Shown: piece by piece, positions 36,629 through 43,591 of the stretch
How positions within the stretch are numbered: position 1 is the first letter of the stretch
How the letters are laid out: the number at the start of each line of letters is the position of its first letter
Assembly: GCF_030269485.1 (NCBI RefSeq)
Contig: NZ_BSTL01000007.1
Coordinates: forward strand, 323,204-387,203
Direction: 5' to 3'
Source of the DNA: Actinoplanes sp. NBRC 103695
Lineage (GTDB): Bacteria; Actinomycetota; Actinomycetes; Mycobacteriales; Micromonosporaceae
DNA: 64,000 nt
Made by a program: the position numbers and the translations under genes
Notes under the pieces: generated by a model
What the model was told of the DNA's origin: nothing
Database searches by the model: none
Seen by the model: only the letters and a program-made list of their open reading frames with translations

Positions 36629-37501
36629 GTGAGTGAGCGTTGGCAGCGTCCAGGTGGGTCGTGGGGATCAGGCACGGTCACCGCGCCGCCCCCGCCGCCG
36701 GACCTGCCCCCGCCGCCCGCCCCGCCGAAACCCGGTGGCGACGGCCCGGCCAGGCGCAAGCGTCAGATGTTCGTCTTCGGTGGTGTCGCCGGCGCGATCC
36801 TCGCCACCGGTCTGATCATCATCCTGGTCGTGGTGTTCTCCGGCAGCGGCGACCCGTTCGGCAGCGGCAAGGCCGACGCGCCCTCGGACGTCCGCCCGCC
36901 GCTGGCCCAGATGTGCCCGGCGCCGACCGTGGCACCCAGCGATCCGCCGCCCGCCGGTCCGAGCGCCGCGCCACCCGCCCCGACCGGGCAGCGGACGGTC
37001 GACGAGGAGGCCGGGATCTCGTACAACGCGTACGGCTCGCCCTGGGTCGCCTGGAACGAGGTGTGGCGGGCCGGGACGCTGGAGGTGCCGTACAAGGTCG
37101 GGCAGCACTTCGTGACCGAGGAGTACTCGGCCGGGCAGTACCACGCCTCGATCCTGTCGGCGGCGGTCCCGGCCGCGGACAACGACGCGGTCACCTTCGA
37201 CATGGAGTGTGTGGGCCGGCAGGTGGCGGCGGACGTCCGCGCCGAGTACTACCCGCAGCCGAACACGATGGAGCCGATCCGTGACGGGCTGACCAGGCTG
37301 GGTGGCCGTCCGGCCTATCTGGCCGAGTTCCGGCTGCACTTCTCGGCGGCCGGGCTGCAGGCCAAGGACGAGCTCTCCGCGGTGGCCGTGATCGATGTCG
37401 GCAAGCCGACCGCCGCGGTGCTCTACATCTCGATCCCGGGTACGCACAAGCAGTTCGACTACGTCATAGACGACGTGCTGTCCTCCGTACGCCCGCTCTG
37501 A
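36629..37501 (+). CDS. Membrane-anchored protein with proline-rich N-terminus
   Basis: The 290-residue protein starts at GTG 36629. Residues 1-45 are Pro/Gly-rich and cytoplasmic, one membrane helix follows (about 47-70, MFVFGGVAGAILATGLIIIL), then a Pro/Ala-rich linker to about 120. A globular external domain (about 122-290) carries two cysteines and ends at VIDDVLSSVRPL. The plan resembles many actinobacterial membrane proteins with a C-terminal lipoprotein-like domain. It overlaps the convergent Rrf2 gene by 43 bp. Confidence 0.75.
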   Translation: MSERWQRPGGSWGSGTVTAPPPPPDLPPPPAPPKPGGDGPARRKRQMFVFGGVAGAILATGLIIILVVVFSGSGDPFGSGKADAPSDVRPPLAQMCPAPTVAPSDPPPAGPSAAPPAPTGQRTVDEEAGISYNAYGSPWVAWNEVWRAGTLEVPYKVGQHFVTEEYSAGQYHASILSAAVPAADNDAVTFDMECVGRQVAADVRAEYYPQPNTMEPIRDGLTRLGGRPAYLAEFRLHFSAAGLQAKDELSAVAVIDVGKPTAAVLYISIPGTHKQFDYVIDDVLSSVRPL

Positions 37502-37929
37502 AGCGAAGTGTTCCCGCTCCGCAGCGTCGTGTTCCCGCTCTGTAGCTCGGCCAGCGTCCGGTGGTCGACCACGCCCTCGATCGCCTCCTCGACGGCGACC
37601 CAGACGTCCCGCAGGCCGATGGCCGCGCCGTGGTAGGTGGTGGTGGCCGTGGGCAGCCCGCGGACCGTGGTCAGGGCGCCGCCGACCGCGCGCACCACGT
37701 CGCCGATGGTGATCTCGTCGGCCGGGCGGGCCAGCTGGTATCCGCCGTCGACGCCGCGGTGGCTGTGCAGCAGCCCGGCCCGGCGCAGGTCGAGCAGGAT
37801 GCCCTGCAGGAAGCTGAGTGGGATGTCCTGGGCGGCGGCCAGCGTCGCAGCCTTCACCAGGTGGGGACCGTCGGCGGCCACCGAGAGCATGGCTCGGACG
37901 GCATAGTCGGTGCGTGCCGAGACGTACAC
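37459..37929 (-). CDS. Rrf2-family transcription regulator
   Basis: From GTG 37929 the protein has 156 residues. The Rrf2 winged helix is clear: VSARTDYAVRAMLSVAA, DIPLSFLQGILLDLRRAGLL and HRGVDGGYQLARP. No cysteines are present, so it does not bind a Fe-S cluster and may sense another signal. It lies 40 bp after the last gene of the SIR2/caspase cassette on the same strand. A partial dyad CCTACC/GGATAGG at 37939-37955, just before the start, could be its own operator. Confidence 0.88.
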   Translation of the reverse strand: MYVSARTDYAVRAMLSVAADGPHLVKAATLAAAQDIPLSFLQGILLDLRRAGLLHSHRGVDGGYQLARPADEITIGDVVRAVGGALTTVRGLPTATTTYHGAAIGLRDVWVAVEEAIEGVVDHRTLAELQSGNTTLRSGNTSLQSGRTEDSTSSMT

Positions 37930-37969
37930 GACAGTAAACCTACCATGCGGATAGGAATAATGGGTGGCC

Positions 37970-38359
37970 TCAAGAGGCGGCGGTGAATGCCTCCGCGGCC
38001 TCGTGCAGCGCCTTGACCGTCGCCGGGTCGCCCGTCGACTCGCGCAGCGCGCGCGCCGGCACGAGCCCGCCCACACCCACCTCACGCAGCCAGGAGGCGG
38101 CCTGCGAGGTGCGGTTGACGGTGTGGAAGATGCTGATCAGCTCGACCGCGGCGGACAGCCGCCGGGCGGCCGTGTCGCTGCTCAGCACCGGGCCGGCGGA
38201 CCACGACCGGAACTCGTCGATGGTGTTGGCGCCGGCCAGGTAGGCGGTCAGGTCCTCGCCCAGCACCTCGTCGCAGACCTCGATGTTCGCCGAGACCCCG
38301 CTCTCCCGAAGGAAAGCCGAGCCTTCCCGAGGAGCGGCGCGTAACGCGGTCGCAGTCAT
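37970..38359 (-). CDS. MbcA/ParS/Xre antitoxin-like small protein, last gene of the cassette
   Basis: ATG 38359 lies 5 bp after the SIR2 stop, giving 129 residues. The sequence is all-helical. It has an N-terminal part with VCDEVLGEDLTAYLAGANTI and a C-terminal part, AARRLSAAVELISIFHTV then ASWLREVGVGGLVPARALRE, that resembles the toxin-binding domain of MbcA/ParS/Xre antitoxins (DUF2384). Those normally guard RES-type NAD-degrading toxins; no RES gene is here, but a SIR2-like putative NADase is directly upstream. The link is inference. It could also be an unrelated helical adaptor. Confidence 0.6.
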   Translation of the reverse strand: MTATALRAAPREGSAFLRESGVSANIEVCDEVLGEDLTAYLAGANTIDEFRSWSAGPVLSSDTAARRLSAAVELISIFHTVNRTSQAASWLREVGVGGLVPARALRESTGDPATVKALHEAAEAFTAAS

Positions 38360-38364
38360 GCCCA

Positions 38365-40488
38365 CTACGTTACTTCTCCGCGACCATCGGGGCGAGCGCC
38401 CAGATAAAGGTCGTTCACGTGGTCGGCCAGCACGTCCAGCGCCGGCCGGCCCATCTCGATCGCCGCCACGAACGCCGCCCACGAGTCCAGCGGGAAGTCG
38501 TCCACCCGCGGCATCGTCGCCGACGTCAGATAGACCGGCAGCAGCATCGCGTTGTGGAAGAGCCACGGCACGTAGCTGCCGTCCGAGTCCCAGCCGCGCA
38601 GCTCGCGCGTGCGATAGAGGTGTTCCCGCAGTTCCTCGCGGGTGGACCAGCTCAGCATGTGCGCGTCGTGCTTCAGATTCTTGATGTACGGGTTGTAGAG
38701 GTGCCCCGGCCCGAACCCGAACGTCTGCCGCCACGACGCCCAGAGCAGCGCCTCGTCCCGGCCGCCCAGCGTCAGCACGTCCCCGGTCTGGCTCTCCAGC
38801 AGCATGCTGTTCAGGTACGGCCACAGGGTCAGCGGGATCAGCAGCCGGCTCGCGTCGGTGCGCAACATCGCCTGCACGATCGGCCAGGCGTTGGCCTCCA
38901 GCGCATCCCAGTCGGCCAGGTGCGGCACCGCCTTCACCGCGGCGAGCATGCTGTACAGCGACGGGTTCCGGTCGCTGTAGAAGATCCGCCGGGCCACGCC
39001 CCACGGGTCGGTCGGCCGGAGCAGGGACTCCGGCGACGGCGTACGCGGCAGGCGCTGGCTCTGTTCGACGAACTCGCCCAGGCTGACGAACCGCACCTGG
39101 GCGCCGTGCCCGGTCCGGCCGATCCAGTGCTGCAGGTCGGCGCGGAAGCTGTCGCCGGACTCGGCGGTCCGGGTGCCCACGTCGTCCAGCACCATCCGCA
39201 CCTCGACGCCGAGCCGGGCCAGCGCCCCGGCCACGAACGCCTGCACCATGTGGATCACCGACGCCCGCGGCCGCAGCCGCACCGGCCACAGCACCCGGGC
39301 CGGCCGCCGCGTGCCCTGCTGCTGGTTCACCCAGCCGAACCGGCGTTCCAGCTGCAGCAGCAGCCCGGGAACGTCGGCCGGCGGCGTCGAGTCGGGCTGG
39401 GTGACCAGCTCCCGTTCCCACTTGTGGTGCCGGGCCACGTGCCGCCGCCCGGTCTCGCGGGCCGGCACGATCACCCCGGCCCGGTCGGCCAGCGCCGGGA
39501 ACAGCCGCTCGGTGTCGATGCCCGGGAAACACTCCACCTCGGTGCCGGTCAGCTGCTTGAGCCGCTCGCCGGTCCGCAGCGCCTGGTCCGGGTCGGCGTC
39601 GAAGAGGCCCCACAGCACCCGCAGCCGGCGGCGCCGGGCGACCAGCGCGATCGCCGAGGCCAGCGTGCCCGCCCAGTCGGTGGTGCCGAGCACGCACACG
39701 GTGTCGCCGCGGATCAGCGCGGCGGTGCCGTCGACCAGGTCGGTGGCGGCGGTGATCCGGGCCGGGTCGTGCAGCAGCCGGGGACCGCGGACGTGCAGCG
39801 TCGGCCGCCAGAAGCCGTGCGTGTGGAAGACCCGGATCGCGCCGTCCGCGCCGGCCGACGCGCCGTACCCGCCGCTCAGGTCCAGCGGCAGGCTCACCGC
39901 CAGACCACCGGCGTGCCGGACGGCGATCTCGATCAGCGGGTCGAAGTTGGTGGTGATCACCCGGTTGTCGAAGGCGACCGCGGTCTGCGCGAGCAGGTGG
40001 CCGAGCGCCTCCACGCCGCGCGGGAGCTGCCAGCCGTACCGCTCGTTCTCCAGCGCCTCGCCGACGCCGCGCTCCACCCGCTGCCCCAGACCGCGGGTGG
40101 CCAGCGGCGACTCCATCGGGTCCTCCGGCGCGTACGCCTTCAGCACGGCCTGCTGCGCGATCACGTCGAAGGCGCCGGCCGAGACCCAGTCGGAGAAGAC
40201 CCTCCGGTACGCGCGGTAGACGTCGATCGCCGGTACCGGACCGAGCCGCGCCCGAGCCTGCGCCAGCGCGCGTTGCAACGATCCCTCGTCGTTGCGGCCG
40301 GCCGCGTACTGGTCGGCGATCTCCAGCAGGCCCGGCACCCGCGGCACCACGCTCGCCGACACGCCCGAGCCGACCATCAGCGTGATCTGCTCCGAACCGG
40401 AAAGGCTCGCCGACAGCCGGCCGAGCAGCATCGCCTCGCCCGCGCTGAGCTCCTCCTCGGGACCGTCTCCGCCGGACCAGTCAGTCAT
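38365..40488 (-). CDS. SIR2-like (putative NADase effector) protein with large C-terminal domain
   Basis: From ATG 40488 the protein has 707 residues. Residues about 35-310 are SIR2-like: LMVGSGVSAS (38-46), VITTNFDPLIEIA (177-189, with N181 and D183), FHTHGFW (221-227, H224) and VCVLGTTDWAGTLASAIA. This pattern matches SIR2 domains of bacterial defence proteins that cleave NAD. The C-terminal 350 residues are helical and tryptophan-rich (for example SLYSMLAAVKAVPHLADWDA), with no recognised family. It sits between the caspase gene (5-bp gap) and the MbcA-like gene (5-bp gap). Confidence 0.75.
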   Translation of the reverse strand: MTDWSGGDGPEEELSAGEAMLLGRLSASLSGSEQITLMVGSGVSASVVPRVPGLLEIADQYAAGRNDEGSLQRALAQARARLGPVPAIDVYRAYRRVFSDWVSAGAFDVIAQQAVLKAYAPEDPMESPLATRGLGQRVERGVGEALENERYGWQLPRGVEALGHLLAQTAVAFDNRVITTNFDPLIEIAVRHAGGLAVSLPLDLSGGYGASAGADGAIRVFHTHGFWRPTLHVRGPRLLHDPARITAATDLVDGTAALIRGDTVCVLGTTDWAGTLASAIALVARRRRLRVLWGLFDADPDQALRTGERLKQLTGTEVECFPGIDTERLFPALADRAGVIVPARETGRRHVARHHKWERELVTQPDSTPPADVPGLLLQLERRFGWVNQQQGTRRPARVLWPVRLRPRASVIHMVQAFVAGALARLGVEVRMVLDDVGTRTAESGDSFRADLQHWIGRTGHGAQVRFVSLGEFVEQSQRLPRTPSPESLLRPTDPWGVARRIFYSDRNPSLYSMLAAVKAVPHLADWDALEANAWPIVQAMLRTDASRLLIPLTLWPYLNSMLLESQTGDVLTLGGRDEALLWASWRQTFGFGPGHLYNPYIKNLKHDAHMLSWSTREELREHLYRTRELRGWDSDGSYVPWLFHNAMLLPVYLTSATMPRVDDFPLDSWAAFVAAIEMGRPALDVLADHVNDLYLGARPDGRGEVT

Positions 40489-40493
40489 GGCCG

Positions 40494-41783
40494 TCACCGG
40501 CCGGCCTGCAGCGACTGCCACAGTTCGCCGGGGCGCGCCGTGAACACCTGCCGGGTCGGCCGCCGGCTGACGATCAGCTCGCCGCGCTCGATGTAGTCCT
40601 CCAGCTCGCCGGGCCGCCAGCCGAGATAGCCGACGAAGATGCGCACGGTGTCGACGGTGTCCTCCAACTCGCCCAGCGCCTCGGTCAGCGCCATCGTGCC
40701 CAGCCGCTCCTCGTCGTCCCGCTCGCGTAAGGGGGTGAAGCGCAACGGGTGCGGCGCGCCCGACCGCAACATGGTCAGCACGATGTAGCCGTCCCGGGCC
40801 ACCGGGCCGCCGTGGAAGAGCAGCGTGGGGGTGCTGATCAGGGAGCGCCAGGCGGCCGGGAAGTCAGCCGGGATCTCCCGGTCCGGGCGGGTCAGGCAGA
40901 CGCCCAGCGCCCCGGTCGCGTTGTGCCGCAGCACCAGGATGGCCCGCTGGCCCAGCTCGTCGTCGATGAACCAGGGCGCCGCGTAGAGCACCGTCCCGGC
41001 CAGGTCACGCCGGGGGAGGCGGGCGTTGTGCACCAGCGCGATCGCGGCGCCGAAATCGCGGGCGCGCATCTCCGGCCGCTCGAAGCCGCGGTGCAGCATC
41101 GCGTCGCGTACCGAACGCCAGATGGTCTCCACGGTCAGAGCCGGCGGCGTCGCCTCGCGCGGGCCGGGCTGATAACCCTCGCGCAGGAACCGCAACAGCT
41201 CGCCGGTGAACGCGGTGTGGATCTCGCCGTGCGGAGCACGCGCGCGCCGGTTGGCCGGCGCCGAGACCAGCAGGCAGGTGCCGTCGGTGGCGGCCTTGTC
41301 GGCGACCGCGTCGGTGCCGGTGAAGCCGGTGCCCAGTTCGGCGTCGGCGCGCCCGGAGTAGCAGCAGTCCAGGATCACCAGCCGGCGCCGTGCCCGGGTG
41401 CCGGCCACCGCCCAGCGGATCCAGTCGTACGGCAGGCCCTCCTCGTGCGGGGCGTCCGGGTCGCAGGCGGGCAGCGCCAGGATGAGTTTCTCGTCGTCGG
41501 CCGGGTCGACCAGCCCGTGCCCGGAGAAGTAGACCAGCAGCAGGCCGTCGCGTTCGGTCGCCGCGGCCGCCTCGCGCACCACCCGGCTGACCTCGCCCGG
41601 GCTGGCCGGGTCGAGCAGCACGTGGCAGTTCTCCGGCGGAATGCCCCAGAAGTCGGCGTCGGCCAGCAGGTCGCCGAAGCCGGCCACGTTGTTGCGGACC
41701 GCGGGCAGCTCCGGCAGGTGCTGATAGCCGGACACGCCGATCAGGACGACCTGGGACAGCGCCGGGTTGGCGACCTCACTCAT
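40494..41783 (-). CDS. Caspase-like (C14) protease fused to an AlgH/YqgE domain
   Basis: The 429-residue protein has a caspase-like domain at about 10-235. The catalytic pair is H89 in VYFSGHG and a cysteine in LDCCYSG (C140/C141). Residues about 257-425 are an AlgH/YqgE (UPF0301) domain: LAGTVLYAAPWF, GALGVCLTRP (291-300), FHGGPV (323-328) and IFVGYLGWRPGELEDYI (382-398). Such caspase-like proteases occur in bacterial conflict systems with EACC1-type partners. The start ATG is 3 bp after the EACC1-like stop. I know of no standard family with this domain pair. Confidence 0.85.
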   Translation of the reverse strand: MSEVANPALSQVVLIGVSGYQHLPELPAVRNNVAGFGDLLADADFWGIPPENCHVLLDPASPGEVSRVVREAAAATERDGLLLVYFSGHGLVDPADDEKLILALPACDPDAPHEEGLPYDWIRWAVAGTRARRRLVILDCCYSGRADAELGTGFTGTDAVADKAATDGTCLLVSAPANRRARAPHGEIHTAFTGELLRFLREGYQPGPREATPPALTVETIWRSVRDAMLHRGFERPEMRARDFGAAIALVHNARLPRRDLAGTVLYAAPWFIDDELGQRAILVLRHNATGALGVCLTRPDREIPADFPAAWRSLISTPTLLFHGGPVARDGYIVLTMLRSGAPHPLRFTPLRERDDEERLGTMALTEALGELEDTVDTVRIFVGYLGWRPGELEDYIERGELIVSRRPTRQVFTARPGELWQSLQAGR

Positions 41784-41786
41784 CGG

Positions 41787-42131
41787 CTATGCCCGCTCCA
41801 GCTCCCGCAGCGCGGTCTCCAGAGCCTCCGGCGTGGACGCTTCGATCCGGGTGGTGCCACCGTCCGGGTGAACGTGGGTCACCACCAACTCCGGCGGGCG
41901 CGGCCGGGACTCGCGCCACTGCTTGACGGCGAGCACCAGCTGGGCCGCCGAGAACCCGGTGCCGATGACCAGGGTCAGCACGTCGATCAGGGGGCCGAGT
42001 TCCTCCGGGTCGGGGTTCTCGGCGCGGGCCAGCCGCCCGTCCGAACGCGCGCCGGGCTCGTCGCGCAGCCATCGGAACAGCGACTCGGCATCCGCCTCGG
42101 ACTCACACGTCAGTTGCAGCTGAACGGCCAT
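41787..42131 (-). CDS. EACC1-like effector-associated component
   Basis: ATG 42131 gives a 114-residue protein and is the first gene of the cassette. It opens with a beta strand (AVQLQLTCESEADAESLFRW) and LRDEPGARSDGRL, followed by a hydrophobic membrane-like helix, LGPLIDVLTLVIGTGFSAAQL, then a charged strand-rich end with VHPDGGTTRIEASTPEALE. This order (short beta domain, RWLRD motif, hydrophobic helix, -W- and beta end) matches EACC1, the constant component of caspase/trypsin-linked conflict systems described by the Aravind group. The match is from memory of the family, not a search. Confidence 0.75.
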   Translation of the reverse strand: MAVQLQLTCESEADAESLFRWLRDEPGARSDGRLARAENPDPEELGPLIDVLTLVIGTGFSAAQLVLAVKQWRESRPRPPELVVTHVHPDGGTTRIEASTPEALETALRELERA

Positions 42132-42187
42132 CGGGAGATTGAACCCTTTCGTTGCCCGGACCTTGCGAAAGTTAGCACCGCGCTTCC

Positions 42188-42242
42188 AGGTCGTGTCTCG
42201 TGGACCTCGCCTCGCACGTGGCCGACCCACGAGACACGACCT
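42188..42242. promoter_or_regulatory. Perfect 16-bp inverted repeat between divergent units
   Basis: AGGTCGTGTCTCGTGG (42188-42203) pairs perfectly with 42227-42242 across a 23-bp spacer. It lies upstream of both the EACC1-led cassette (minus strand) and the M16 protease pair (plus strand). It could be an operator, a roadblock hairpin or a remnant of insertion. Confidence 0.75.
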
Positions 42243-42283
42243 GCCCTGGCATGCACCGCCGGCCGCCGGGCTAGATTCATGGA

Positions 42284-43591
42284 GTGGTGCGCAAAATGAA
42301 GATTCCCGCGACCAAGTATCCGGTCGAACGACTCACGCTCGACAACGGGCTGCGGGTGGTTCTGTCACCCGATCGCAGTGCCCCGGTGGTCGGCGTTGCC
42401 GTGGTCTACGACGTCGGCATCCGGTCCGAGCCGGAGGGGCGCACCGGGTTCGCGCACCTCTTCGAGCATCTGATGTTCCAGGGATCGGGCAACATCGACA
42501 AGCTGGAGCACGCCCGGCACGTGCAGGGGGCGGGCGGCAGTTTCAACGGATCCACCCATCTGGACTACACCGACTACTACGAGGTGCTCCCGGCCGGTGG
42601 CCTGGAACGCGCGCTCTTCCTCGAGGCCGACCGGATGCGCGGTCCGCGGCTCACCGAGGAGAACCTGCGCAACCAGGTCGACGTGGTCAAGGAAGAGATC
42701 CGGGTCAACGTCCTCAACCGGCCGTACGGCGGATTTCCCTGGCTGAAACTGCCGCCGGTGATGTTCTCGACGTTCCCCAACGAGCACGACGGGTACGGCT
42801 CCTTCGCCGACCTGGAGAGCGCGACGCTGGCCGACGCCGAGGAGTTCTTCGAGCGCTACTACGCCTGCGGCAACGCCGTGCTCGCGGTGGCCGGCGACTT
42901 CGACCTGGCCAAGACCACCGAGCTGATCAAGCGGCACTTCGGCGACGTGCCCGCCCGGCCGGCCCCGGCGCGCCCGGACTTCGACGAGCCCGACCTCACC
43001 GCCGAGCGCCGCGAGTCGTACACCGACCGGCTCGCCCCGCTGCCCGCGGTGGCCAGCGGCTGGCGGGTGCCGGACCCGATCGGCGACTTCACCGGCTACC
43101 TGCCCTACACGGTGCTCGCCGAGGTGCTCACCGACGGCGACGCCTCGCGCCTGGTCGACCGCCTGGTGCAGCGCGACCGCACCGTCACCAGCATCGGCGG
43201 CTACCTCGGCTTCATGGGCGACGAGTACGCGGTCCGCAACCCGACCGCCCTGCTGCTGCAGGCGCATCTGCCACCCGGCGGCGACGCGGAGAAGGTGCTG
43301 CGGACCGTCGACGAGGAACTGGACCGGCTGGCCACCGACGGACTGCGGCCGGGCGAGCTCGCCCGTACCCAAGCCCGGATCGCGACCCACCACCTGCGTG
43401 AGATCGACGCGGTCCTCGGCCGGGCGCAGCCCATGGCCGTGCTGGAACAGCAGCGTGGCCGGCCCGAGCTGATCAACGAGGTGCCGAAACTGATCGGTGA
43501 GGTGACCGAGGAGCAGGTCGTGGCCGCCGCCGCCACCCTGCGCCCGGAGCGTCGCGCCACCGTCGAGGTCAAGCCGGGAGCCGGAGCATGA
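42284..43591 (+). CDS. M16-family zinc metallopeptidase (active subunit)
   Basis: The 435-residue protein has the inverted zinc motif HLFEH in GFAHLFEHLMFQGS near residue 60, with the downstream glutamate in NQVDVVKEEIRVNV. It is a pitrilysin/processing-peptidase-like enzyme that degrades peptides. The start at GTG 42284 is one option; ATG 42296 has GGAG 11 bp upstream and is equally likely. TAGATT at 42272 could be a -10 box. It overlaps the next gene by 4 bp (ATGA). Confidence 0.92.
   Translation: MVRKMKIPATKYPVERLTLDNGLRVVLSPDRSAPVVGVAVVYDVGIRSEPEGRTGFAHLFEHLMFQGSGNIDKLEHARHVQGAGGSFNGSTHLDYTDYYEVLPAGGLERALFLEADRMRGPRLTEENLRNQVDVVKEEIRVNVLNRPYGGFPWLKLPPVMFSTFPNEHDGYGSFADLESATLADAEEFFERYYACGNAVLAVAGDFDLAKTTELIKRHFGDVPARPAPARPDFDEPDLTAERRESYTDRLAPLPAVASGWRVPDPIGDFTGYLPYTVLAEVLTDGDASRLVDRLVQRDRTVTSIGGYLGFMGDEYAVRNPTALLLQAHLPPGGDAEKVLRTVDEELDRLATDGLRPGELARTQARIATHHLREIDAVLGRAQPMAVLEQQRGRPELINEVPKLIGEVTEEQVVAAAATLRPERRATVEVKPGAGA

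Noticed and set aside
38419-40596. A long plus-strand frame of 725 codons opposite the SIR2-like gene
   Set aside because: Arg/His/Pro-rich shadow composition; the minus-strand frame has clear SIR2 motifs and tight spacing to its neighbours.
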